A stretch of DNA of 64,000 nucleotides, from assembly GCF_000003195.3 (NCBI RefSeq), contig NC_012877.2, positions 13,624,839-13,688,838 on the forward strand. The letters run 5' to 3'. A program made the translations under genes and the position numbers. Shown here piece by piece: positions 44,981-54,673 of this stretch. The notes under the pieces are model-generated. The model was not told the DNA's origin, did not search any database, and saw only the letters and a list, made by a program, of their open reading frames with translations. Every line of letters starts with the position of its first letter. Within the stretch, counting starts at the first letter, position 1. The DNA is from Sorghum bicolor (taxonomy: Eukaryota > Streptophyta > Magnoliopsida > Poales > Poaceae).

Positions 44981-46169
44981 TGTTGGTATCAATTAACTGT
45001 ATCCTAATAATGATTATAATTAGATTATCTGCAAGCGCACATATATATACTAATCAGCACTTCACCAAAATTATCCCGGTTTTAATATCGAATCCAAAGG
45101 AACCGTAGATGATTTATGACTTAGCCTATAAGCTCTTAATCTAAGAGGGGCACAAACAATCTAGAAACTATTGAGGATGAGGAAATACTAATGTACTCTG
45201 GTTCCAATAACCGATAAACTTTGTATAGTATCGTCTTATCGGGCAAGTAACCTAAGAGTAATCCCCTACCAGACAACTATAAGCCTATCAATCCTACCAA
45301 CAGGAAGTGGACTACAGAGGAATCAACGCAGCTATAAAGTCATCTACGCGAACTACCACTGTCCGGCTAATCAGAGGACATCTTCAAGCAACCGTAGTCC
45401 AGACACCACGTCTACGCTACGAATCACTACTCCGACCTAGGAGCTACCCAAATCATAGTACTCAATATAATATGAGTTGCAATCCAAAGAACGAATACAA
45501 ACAAGTTGCTTACTTGAATCAGAAGGGTAAATACAAAAGTACCTCAGAACGCGATTTTAGGCGAGGGAGCCGAATCCCGAAGGATACAGCTCCTGAGAAA
45601 GCTCCGACAGGCAGGGACTCACCCGAATCTCTACTCCTCTATTCTATCTCCCTCTAATCTCTATCTTGATTGCTAGCCTAGATCTAGTGGATTTCTATCT
45701 AATGCTTTGGCTCTTCATCTCTTGATCTGGCCCTCCAGGGGGGTCTTGCCTTCTATTTATAGCCCGGTGGGGTGAATGCGTGTCCTTGGATCAAACTGAC
45801 TTAACAAGCGGTCGAGATGGCTCCTTAGAGGCGATGGAGCAAGCTTCCGGAAGGGGGGCGCGAGACCTAACCCTAGGGGGCGGCCGGCGCTAGGGTGGGG
45901 CCGGTCAGCCCCACCTGGTGGCGGCTGGTCCTCCCCTTGCGTCGGGTGTCTTCCAGAACGTTTCTGAATTCTCCGGTGTCATCCTTTCGTCGCGGTTAAA
46001 TTTTGTGGCCGATTAGCACTTATTTCAACATTTTTCTAGAATAATCCCTGGAAAACACAAAATATACAAAATTTGTGGAAATTGTCAGTGATAACCCTAT
46101 TCTAATGAGTATTCATTTCTGATAGAGAAATAAATGCTAATAAATTCTATAGGTTAACAAGTGTCAACA
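44981..46169 (-). repeat. Duplicate copy of the element E 3' LTR
   Basis: TGTTGGTATC...GTGTCAACA, 1189 bp, with the same ATGAC-containing left flank as the LTR at 53461. It is followed by the start of E's interior (complement of the PPT TGTGGGGGTAAT), so it is not a solo LTR. ORF 45307-45657 and its twin 53802-54152 are antisense frames in the LTR and not genes. Confidence 0.8.
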
Positions 46170-46420
46170 ATTACCCCCACACTTAGGCTTTTACTCGTCC
46201 CGAGAAAAAGGTTGGTTTTATCATACTGAGCAAATATTTAATGCATAACTTGGAAATTATATTATATAAAACTGATCTAGTCATCATGTACTATAGAAAT
46301 TTAAAGTGTTTATCATGAATTCTATAGTTACTAAGAGTAATAGGTGAGGAATCGATTCATTTGGTACTCACTCTGGTACTCTCTTGTTCATGAACAAACA
46401 CATCCACGATTACCGGCCGC

Positions 46421-47420
46421 CATCCTGAAGATGTGCGAGCGAAATAAAACCACCGCTACCCCGAAGGTATGCGAACCCAGTGACTGTCGTCTAGAAGACG
46501 AGNNNNNNNNNNNNNNNNNNNNNNNNNNNNNNNNNNNNNNNNNNNNNNNNNNNNNNNNNNNNNNNNNNNNNNNNNNNNNNNNNNNNNNNNNNNNNNNNNN
46601 NNNNNNNNNNNNNNNNNNNNNNNNNNNNNNNNNNNNNNNNNNNNNNNNNNNNNNNNNNNNNNNNNNNNNNNNNNNNNNNNNNNNNNNNNNNNNNNNNNNN
46701 NNNNNNNNNNNNNNNNNNNNNNNNNNNNNNNNNNNNNNNNNNNNNNNNNNNNNNNNNNNNNNNNNNNNNNNNNNNNNNNNNNNNNNNNNNNNNNNNNNNN
46801 NNNNNNNNNNNNNNNNNNNNNNNNNNNNNNNNNNNNNNNNNNNNNNNNNNNNNNNNNNNNNNNNNNNNNNNNNNNNNNNNNNNNNNNNNNNCCCAGTTCG
46901 TCGCCTCTGTCCTGAAGAAGAGGATAGGGTGGAGAGAGAAAGAGTTGGAGGAAAATAAGTTAGGGTTTTGGTTTACCCTGACTATATATACAAGGCCTGG
47001 GTGAATCGGCCCCGTCCATCGTGATGGACGGCCATGATTGATTGGACCTATCAGGCCGGCCCATAAAGGGCAAATTTGGCCCGACTAGCCCATTTGGGAT
47101 GAGCAACGCATATCATTTATTATTTACGCAAAATAGTGGCCCGAAGCCCACTATAATATAAAATACACGGCCCGAAGTCCGTGGATTATATGCGGCCCGA
47201 AGTCCGCCATATTTATTTATTTATTATTATTATTGTCATTATTTATTTTTTGCAACTATTTATTGCATATATTTACTTTATTGCAATACTTTATATTTAA
47301 TTGCAAAGTAATCCTAAGGATTACACCTGAGAAAATTATATAGTCCTGAAGACTATATTAAGTCGTAATCTTGAAGATTACGCACCGACATCTACTAATC
47401 CTGCGCATTAATTGCGCAGG
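46421..47420 (+). repeat. Element F leader: array of mini-hairpins with NNGAA loops
   Basis: Examples: CATC-CTGAA-GATG (46421), TACC-CCGAA-GGTA (46457), TCGTC-TAGAA-GACGA (46487), ATATAGTC-CTGAA-GACTATAT (47338), CGTAATC-TTGAA-GATTACG (47364). Bulged versions with CCGAA occur at 47133, 47166 and 47192. Related hairpins with other loops are GTAATCC-TAA-GGATTAC (47308), CCGTCCATC-GT-GATGGACGG (47012) and CCTGCGCA-TTAAT-TGCGCAGG (47400). The last ends one base before the gag ATG. Arms differ, pairing is kept. Confidence 0.8.
46503..46891. other. Assembly gap (389 N)
   Basis: A run of undetermined bases inside the 5' leader region of element F. The ORF 46344-46958 spans it and is meaningless. 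Confidence 0.99.
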
Positions 47421-47421
47421 C

Positions 47422-48387
47422 ATGTCGGACATCGCAAAGAGGGATTTCGAGATGCTCGCCGTGGATGGCAGCAACTACCTCACTTGGGCGACCGACATCG
47501 AGATCAGACTCGATGGCATGGGCCTCGATCATACCATTGTCCAGCCTGAAGCTGGCAAGGATGAGCGCACAAAGCAGGATAAGGCAAAGGCATTGCATTA
47601 CCTGCGGCACCACCTTCATCCTGACTTGAAGTGCGAGTACATGACAGAGAAGGACCCGCTAGTCTTGTGGCAGTCCCTGAAGGACCGCTTCAGCCAGCAG
47701 CTGACCATTGTGCTCCCCAGAGCACAACAAGACTGGATCAACCTACGCTTCCAAGACTTCAAGTCTGTGGCAGCGTATAACTCCGCCTTGCACAGGATTG
47801 TGACCAAACTGCGTCTATGTGGCTAGAAGATCACTGACGCTGATATGATCGAGAAGACCTTGTCCACCTTCCACCCCGGCAACATTGTACTTCAACAGCA
47901 GTATAGAAACTCAAGGTACACCAAGTACTCTGAGTTGAGTGAAGTACTATCTGTTGCCGAACAACAGAATGAGGTTCTCATGAACAATCTTTCTGCCCGG
48001 CCTACTGGTTCCATAGCTGTGCCTGAAGCACATGCTAATGTTGCTGAGAGTTCTCGCAACCGCAAGAGGGGCCGTGGAAAGGGAAGATGGAAGGGGAAGA
48101 AGGGTGCCATGTTCAAGGTCAAAGGAAAGGGAAAGCCCAAGAGTAGGTTCGACCCCAAGAAGGAAAGAGGTGACCACAGTGGGGAAGAGCAAGGCGATTG
48201 CTATAGATGTGGAGCAAAGGGGCATTGGTCCCGTAATTGCCGCACCCCCAAACACCTCGTTGACCTTTACCAGCAGAGCAAAAACAAGAATAAAGGTCAG
48301 CATGAGTCCCACTTCCTCACTGAGCCTGAAGCTCGGCCTGAGAAGCACGACGACGGGGTCGTCGGTGCAAGTGGAGACGTTGGATGA
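47422..48387 (+). pseudogene. Element F gag (one nonsense codon)
   Basis: The start ATG at 47422 follows directly after a leader hairpin. The frame is open to 48387 except for TAG at 47824-47826, 322 codons in all. Residues 1-130 are a Ty1/copia Gag capsid region (LTWATDIEIRLDGMGL, LWQSLKDRF). Residues about 210-250 are a basic RG/K-rich linker, and a CCHC knuckle follows near residue 260 (CYRCGAKGHWSRNC). Pol continues in the same frame after a 180-bp spacer with stops. The nonsense codon makes this copy non-functional as read. Confidence 0.85.
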
Positions 48388-48633
48388 GAGTGAGGACAAC
48401 CTTCTTGATGACTTTGATATATTTGGAGACCTGCAGTAATCTCCAAAAGAGTCATGTTAGCGATGTCCACATGTACTAGCTTGGTCATGTATGCTCCTGA
48501 AGAGCATTTGTAATGTAGTAGATGCTCCAAACTGTTTCCCAGGAATTATGTAATGTTGTCTTTATGATAATATATGTTTATGTTAAATTCCTGTTTTTAC
48601 TTTATGGTATTTAACAGAATCTGTGGGGACCCG

Positions 48634-51600
48634 ATGGCGGAAGCGGAACTTTGTCTTGTGGACAGTGGTACCACCAAAAAGATACTGAGGGATACTAGAT
48701 ATTTCCAAACATTAACAAAGAAAAGTGGAAATATTATGACCATTGCCGGAAGCAATGCTCATATTGTGGGCACCGGAAGTGCCACACTAGTTCTCCCTAT
48801 GGGTACTCAAATCTTTGTGAAGGATGCACTATTGTATCCCGACTCAAAGCGCACGCTTTTGAGCTTCAAAGATGTCTGTGCGAACGGTTTCCATGTAGAA
48901 ACCGAGATCGAGCAAGGTGCTGAATACCTGCTGATCACTAAATTCGACGGGTACCAAAAGCGAGTGGTGGAAAGGTTCCCTTCATCGCCAACAGGTTTGT
49001 ACTACACGTACATAAAGCCCACAGATGAGTATGTTGCGATGAAGACCATATTCAGAAACACAGAATCGTTTCGAATATGGCATGACCGCTTAGGTCATCC
49101 TGGGTTGGGAATGATGAAAAGAATCATCAAAAAATCTGCTGGCCATGATGTTAGAGGCTTCCCAAATCCTGAAGATTTTATTTGCACCGCATGTGCAAAA
49201 GGGAAGCTAATCACTAGACCATCCCTCCTGAAGATTAGGGATGAGTCACCTGTGTTCCTGCAAAGGATACAAGGTGACATATGTGGACCTATCCAGCCCC
49301 TATCGGGCCCATTTAGGTACTTTATGGTACTGATTGACGCATCTACCAGATGGAGCCATGTGGACCTGTTGTCCACTAGAAACCATGCTTTCTCTAAGCT
49401 CATTGCCCAGATAATTAGGCTAAAAGCAAGTTTCCCTGATAACCGCATCCAGTCCATTCGGATGGATAATGCTGGTGAGTTCAGATCGAAAGCTTTTGAT
49501 GACTATTGCTTAGCCCTGGGCATTAAGGTAGAGCATTCGGTACCACATGTCCACACACAAAATGGTCTAGCTGAATCCTTGATCAAGAGGATCAAGTGGA
49601 TTGCTAGGCCGTTGCTGCAGAATTGTAAGCTGCCAACCAGTTGTTGGGGCCATGCGGTGTTGCATGCTGCAGCACTGATCCAACTCAGGCCAACTGCATA
49701 CCATGATACATCCCCCTTACAGTTAGTGCGTGGGAAAGAACCAAGTATTTCCCATCTGCGAATATTTGGCTGCGCAGTGTACGTGCCAATACCACCACCC
49801 CAGCGTACCGCAATGGGACCCGACCGGAAGTTGGGGATATATGTTGGTTATGTGACTCCGTCCATAATCAAATATTTAGAGCCTATGACTGGGGATCTTC
49901 ATACGGCTCGGTACGCTGATTGTGTCTTCGATGAAGACCATTTCCCAGCATTAGGGGGAGATACGCATCCAGAAGAATGCCGGGAAATTGAATGGAATGC
50001 ATCGGGGATGCAATCCTTAGACCCACGCACTAGCGAATCTGAACTGGAAGTTCAGAGAATTATTCATTTGCAAGGTCTTGCAAATGAGCTGCCAGATGCC
50101 TTCACTGATCACAAAAGGGTGACAAGGTCGCATATACCTGCAGTAAATGCGCCGGAGAGAGTGCAGGTACCCCTGAAGGCTACCAACTCTATAGTCTCCC
50201 CTAATCCTAGGAAGAGGGGGAGACCTCCGGGTGCTCAGGACAAGGTACCGCGGAGACGTCCGCAGAGGCGACGGTCTGAGACACTTGCACCACTCGAAGA
50301 ATCAGTTGAAGAGGCTCGACCCGAAGTCGAGAATGCCCCAGAAGTGGCAACTCAACCTGAAGTTGAGGAGGCCCCTGAAGGACACCATCCTGAAGATGGA
50401 AATCCCAATGCGTCGCGCGCGCATCATCGCATTGGAAGATCGGAACGCCCCAACTCAATCGTTACGAGAAATCACGATGAGTGGGAGGACGATCATGAAG
50501 AGATCGCCACTAACTATGTGGAATCGGGAGAGTCATATCATAGAAAGACCACTATTGTCGACATATATTTTGCCTCAAAAATTACTGACTCAATGGATCC
50601 GGATCCAGAACCAAAGTCCATGATAGAGTGCCGGAAGCGCTCGGACTGGGATAAATGGAAAGCAGCAATTGAGGCCGAGTTGCTCGCTTTGCCAAAGAGA
50701 GGTTTTTGGGTCTGCAGTCCCAACACTTCCAAAAGTCATCCCTGTAGGATGCAAATGGGTCTTCCTCCGGAAGAGGAATGAACATGGCGAGGTGGTAAGA
50801 TACAAAGCGAGGCTAGTGGCACAAGGGTTCACGCAGAGACCCGGCATCGATTATGATGAAACTTACTCTCCTGTTATGAGTGGCATAACATTCCGATATC
50901 TTATATCTATGGCAGCCAACTTAAATTTGAAAATGCAGTTGATGGATGTTGTGACCGCATACTTATATGGGTCACTTGATTCGGAAATATACATGAGAGT
51001 CCCTGAAGGGCTCAAGATCCCTGGACCGAATCAAAACCGCAACATGTTCAGCGTCCGCCTGCAGCGGTTGTTGTATGGGTTGAAACAATCTGGAAGGATG
51101 TGGTTCAACCGACTGAGTAACTTTCTCCTGCAGAGAGGTTACATCAATAACGATGATTGTCCCTGTGTTTTCATAAAGAAATCCAATGATGGTTTTTGTA
51201 TCATCTCCGTTTATGTCGATGATTTGAATATCATCGGGACTACAAGGGACATTGAGGAAGCAATGGCTTACCTCAAGGCGGAGTTTGAGATGAAAGACTT
51301 GGGCAAGACCAAGTTTTGTTTGGGCCTGCAGCTCGAACACCTCCCTGAAGGAGTGTTTGTACACCAGTCCACTTATACTAAGAGGGTACTTGAAATTCAA
51401 TATGAGCAAGTGCCACCCTCTTAAGACCCCCATGGTAGTCCGATCCCTGGAAGCGGATAAGGACCCATTTAGACCAAAGGGCGATGATGAGGAAGTATTG
51501 GGACCCGAAGTTCCATACTTAAGCGCCAATGGAGCACTGATGTACCTTGCAAACTGCACTAGACCTGACATTGCGTTTGCAGTAAATCTGTTGGCAAGGT

Positions 51601-52256
51601 ACAGTGCTGCCCCAACCAGGAGACATTGGGTTGGTGTCAAAACCATCTTGAGGTACCTACACGGTACACAAGATCTTGGTCTATGGTTCCCGAAGAACCA
51701 AGCCCCAACCATGGTGGGATATGTGGATGCTGGCTATATGTCTGACCCGCATAATGCCAGATCACAGACTGGTTTTGTCTTTCTTTGTGGTGGTGCAGCC
51801 ATTTCATGGCGGTCTGTGAAGCAGACACTAGTCGCCACATCGACCAACCACTCAGAGATAATTGCTCTATATGAGGCTGCACGAGAGTGTGTTTGGTTGC
51901 GACGAATGATTAATCACATCCAGAAGTCATGTGGTTTGAACGTCGCTGACACCCCCACCATTATCTATGAGGATAATGCGGCTTGTGTTGCACAGATGCA
52001 CATGGGTTATGTCAAGAGCAATCTCACAAAGCACATTGCTCCAAAGTTCTTTTATCCCCATGAGCTCCAGAAGAGCGGGGAGATAAACATCCTGCAAGCA
52101 AGATCGTGCGATAACCTCGCAGATCTTTTCACGAAATCTCTACCCGCCTCTAGCTTCTATAAGTGCATCCATGGAATTGGTATGAGGCGGCTTAGAGAGT
52201 TGCAGGGTTTAGGGGGAGAACGGTCCCAAAGACATAATCTACGACCGTGGTCCTGA
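48634..52256 (+). pseudogene. Element F pol (protease, integrase, RT, RNase H), two frameshifts
   Basis: The protease motif is LVDSGTTKKI near 48655. Integrase has the zinc-binding HDRLGHPG...CTACAKGK, core DICGPIQP, MDNAGEFRS and NGLAESLIKR. The integrase-RT linker is Pro-Glu-rich (repeated PEV, 50290-50400). A frameshift near 50730 moves RT to the frame at 50669 ([34 protein letters not shown]). A second near 51400 moves RNase H to the frame from 51357 (LVATSTNHSEIIALYEAARECVWLR, YEDNAACVAQM, TKHIAPKFFY, LADLFTKSLP). The stop TGA at 52254-52256 lies in the loop of a perfect hairpin. Domain order fixes the copia superfamily; I do not assign a lineage. Confidence 0.87.
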
Positions 52257-52284
52257 AGACCACGAGTCGGTCCTGAAGACCGAC
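52246..52284 (+). repeat. Two perfect 7-bp CTGAA hairpins over and after the pol stop codon of element F
   Basis: CGTGGTC-CTGAA-GACCACG (52246-52264) and GTCGGTC-CTGAA-GACCGAC (52266-52284) are separated by one base. The pol TGA is made by the loop CTGAA of the first. Confidence 0.88.
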
Positions 52285-52314
52285 CTGAACATCAACTGTT
52301 GTACTCTTTTTCCC

Positions 52315-52486
52315 TTGATGAGTTTTTCCCACTGGGTTTTCTCATGCAAGGTTTTTAACGAGGCAACAGGTGCAGCATAAGCGATGCGTGTGATGTACTC
52401 TTTTCTCCTACCCTTTTTTCCCACAGGGTTTTTGGGGGGAGTTTTTAACGAGGCATGCACATAGCGTAAATTTGGCCAAGGGGGAG
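52315..52486 (+). other. Element F 3' untranslated region and polypurine tract
   Basis: It contains an imperfect duplication: TTTTTCCCAC(T/A)GGGTTTT followed by TTTTTAACGAGGCA, at 52323-52365 and 52415-52455. The PPT is CCAAGGGGGAG, before the LTR. Such TTTTTCCCACTGGGTTTTT / TTTTTAACGAGGC words are familiar from plant copia 3' regions. Confidence 0.65.
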
Positions 52487-52756
52487 TGTTGAAAATCAAA
52501 GTCAAGGAATAGTGTATGAACAAAGACTTTGAATGGTGGCCAAATTTAATGAAGGAGAAGAAATTCAAAGGTTCAAACCCTGTAGATTTTCTGTATGTAT
52601 TCACCATACCCCTCTATAAATAGGGGGTCACTTTCACCTTTGTAAACGATTAGAAAGTGAAGTGAAATAATACAGAAACAACACCCTCTTCTCTCCATCT
52701 CTCTGTCTATGCTCTTGAGTGCATTGTGAGCAAACCAAAGAAGCCGATTTCTAACA
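52487..52756 (+). repeat. Element F 3' LTR (270 bp)
   Basis: It starts TGTTGAAAATC after the PPT and ends CGATTTCTAACA. A TATA-like TATAAATA at 52615-52622 sits inside an inverted CCCCT/AGGGG context. No second copy is visible in the window. Confidence 0.78.
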
Positions 52757-53054
52757 GTAATACTTGGTTTTTAAATAGCTGTTGTTTTTGCCTCTTAAAA
52801 AATAACTTTAACTAGATATATATTAAAACTATTAATAATTACAATATAAAATTAGTATTATTTAATAGATATTTAATTCTAGTTTTGATATAAATTTATT
52901 TAAAATTAAAAATATTATATATATTTTTTATAAATCAAATCCAAATTATTTACACATAAAATATGACGAACAATCTATAGACCCTAACACGCCCTACACG
53001 GTGCGGGCACAAGTGCAGCTCTGCACGCTATGTTGCTGCTACTTCCTTCGTTTC

Positions 53055-53057
<3 letters not shown>

Positions 53058-53095
<38 letters not shown>
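53058..53095. repeat. TA microsatellite
   Basis: About 38 bp of (TA)n; the left block has only about 16 bp at the equivalent place. Confidence 0.9.
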
Positions 53096-53097
<2 letters not shown>

Positions 53098-53134
53098 TTT
53101 TCACTTCTCAAACAATAACTTTAACTAAATATAA

Positions 53135-53196
<62 letters not shown>

Positions 53197-53460
53197 AAAA
53201 TTAAATTTAATATTATTAGATAGATATTTAATTCTAGTTTTAATATAATTTTATTTAAAATTAGAAATATTATAAGTATTTTCTATATATCAAATTATAG
53301 TTGTTTGCACACAAAACTTACGACCACCCTAACACACCCTACCATGCGTGACACAGCCTGGGCACAGGTGGAGCACAGTACATCGGCTATTCTACTGTGC
53401 TATGTTGCTATTTCCTTGGTTCATAAATGTCTGTTGCTTTTGCATATAAAACCTGATGAC

Positions 53461-54673
53461 TGTTGGTATAAATTAACTGTATCCTAATAATGATTATAAT
53501 TAGATTATCTGCAAGCGCACATATATATACTAATCAGCACTTCACCAAAATTAACCCGGTTTTAATATCGAATCCAAAGGAACCGTAGATGATTTATGAC
53601 TTAGCCTATAAGCTCTTAATCTAAGAGGGGCACAAACAATCTAGAAACTATTGAGGATGAGGAAATACTAATGTACTCTGGTTCCAATAACCGATAAACT
53701 TTGTATAGTATCGTCTTATCGGGCAAGTAACCCAAATAGGAGAAGAATAAGAGTAATCCCCTACCAGACACCTATAAGCCTATCAATCCTACCAACAGGA
53801 AGTGGACTACAGAGGAATCAACGCAGCTATAAAGTCATCTACGCGAACTACCACTGTCCGGCTAATCAGAGGACATCTTCAAGCAACCGTAGTCCAGACA
53901 CCACGTCTACGCTACGAATCACTACTCCGACCTAGGAGCTACCCAAATCATAGTACTCAATATAATATGAGTTGCAATCCAAAGAACGAATACAAACAAG
54001 TTGCTTACTTGAATCAGAAGGGTAAATACAAAAGTACGTCAGAACGCGATTTTAGGCGAGGGAGCCGAATCCCGAAGAATACAGCTCCTGAGAAAGCTCC
54101 GACAGGCAGGGACTCATCCGAATCTCTACTCCTCTATTCTATCTCCCTCTAATCTCTATCTTGATTGCTAGCCTAGATCTAGTGGATTTCTATCTAATGC
54201 TTTGGCTCTTCATCTCTTGATCTGGCCCTCCAGGGGGGTCTTGCCTTCTATTTATAGCCCGGTGGGGTGAATGCGTGTCCTTGGATCAAACTGACTTAAC
54301 AAGCGGTCGAGATGGCTCCTTAGAGGCGGTGGAGGAAGCTTCCGGAAGGGGGGCGCGAGACCTAACCCTAGGGGGCGGCCGGCGCTAGGGTGGGGCCGGT
54401 CAGCCCCACCTGGTGGCGGCTGGTCCTCCCCTTGCGTCGGGTGTCTTCCAGAACGTTCCTGAATTCTCCGGTGTCATCCTTTCGTCGCGGTTAAATTTTG
54501 TGGCCGATTAGCACTTAAATCCCTCTTTTCAACATTTTTCTAGAATAATCCCTGGAAAACACAAAATATACAAAATTTGTGAAAATTGTCAGTGATAACC
54601 CTATTCTAATGAGTAATCATTTCTGATAGAGAAATAAATGCTAATAAATTCTATAGGTTAACAAGTGTCAACA
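53461..54673 (-). repeat. Element E 3' LTR
   Basis: 1213 bp, TGTTGGTATA...GTGTCAACA on +. A minus-strand TATA-like TATAAATA lies at 54248-54257. It is preceded (in element sense) by the PPT GTGTGGGGGTAAT. Confidence 0.9.

Larger units (their letters stand above)
44291..46337. repeat. Left copy of a 2.05-kb duplicated block
   Basis: It is nearly identical to 52757-54841 and comprises AT-rich repeats, an E-type LTR and 168 bp of E interior. It differs by microsatellite lengths and by two small deletions (about 17 bp near 45250 and 10 bp near 46024). It ends at GAG|TAATAGG, where sequence attributed to element F starts. Confidence 0.8.
46338..52756 (+). mobile_element. Element F: Ty1/copia retrotransposon, 5' LTR not visible
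   Basis: It contains a leader with many hairpins, gag (47422-48387), pol in the order protease-integrase-RT-RNase H (48634-52256), the PPT CCAAGGGGGAGTG, and a 270-bp 3' LTR (52487-52756). The expected 5' LTR and PBS are missing from the visible sequence and may be in the N gap or deleted. The right flank starts GTAAT; GTAAT also occurs at the left junction (46337-46341). One nonsense codon in gag and two frameshifts in pol are seen. Confidence 0.82.

Noticed and set aside
45307..45657. 116-codon ORF repeated at 53802-54152
   Set aside because: It is an antisense frame in E-type LTRs, repeated only because the LTR is repeated.
44981..46169. Solo LTR of element E
   Set aside because: 168 bp of E interior, including the PPT complement, follows it, and its flank equals that of the complete 3' LTR, so it is a block duplication and not LTR-LTR recombination.
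46344..46958. 204-codon ORF
   Set aside because: It is open only because it spans 389 undetermined bases.
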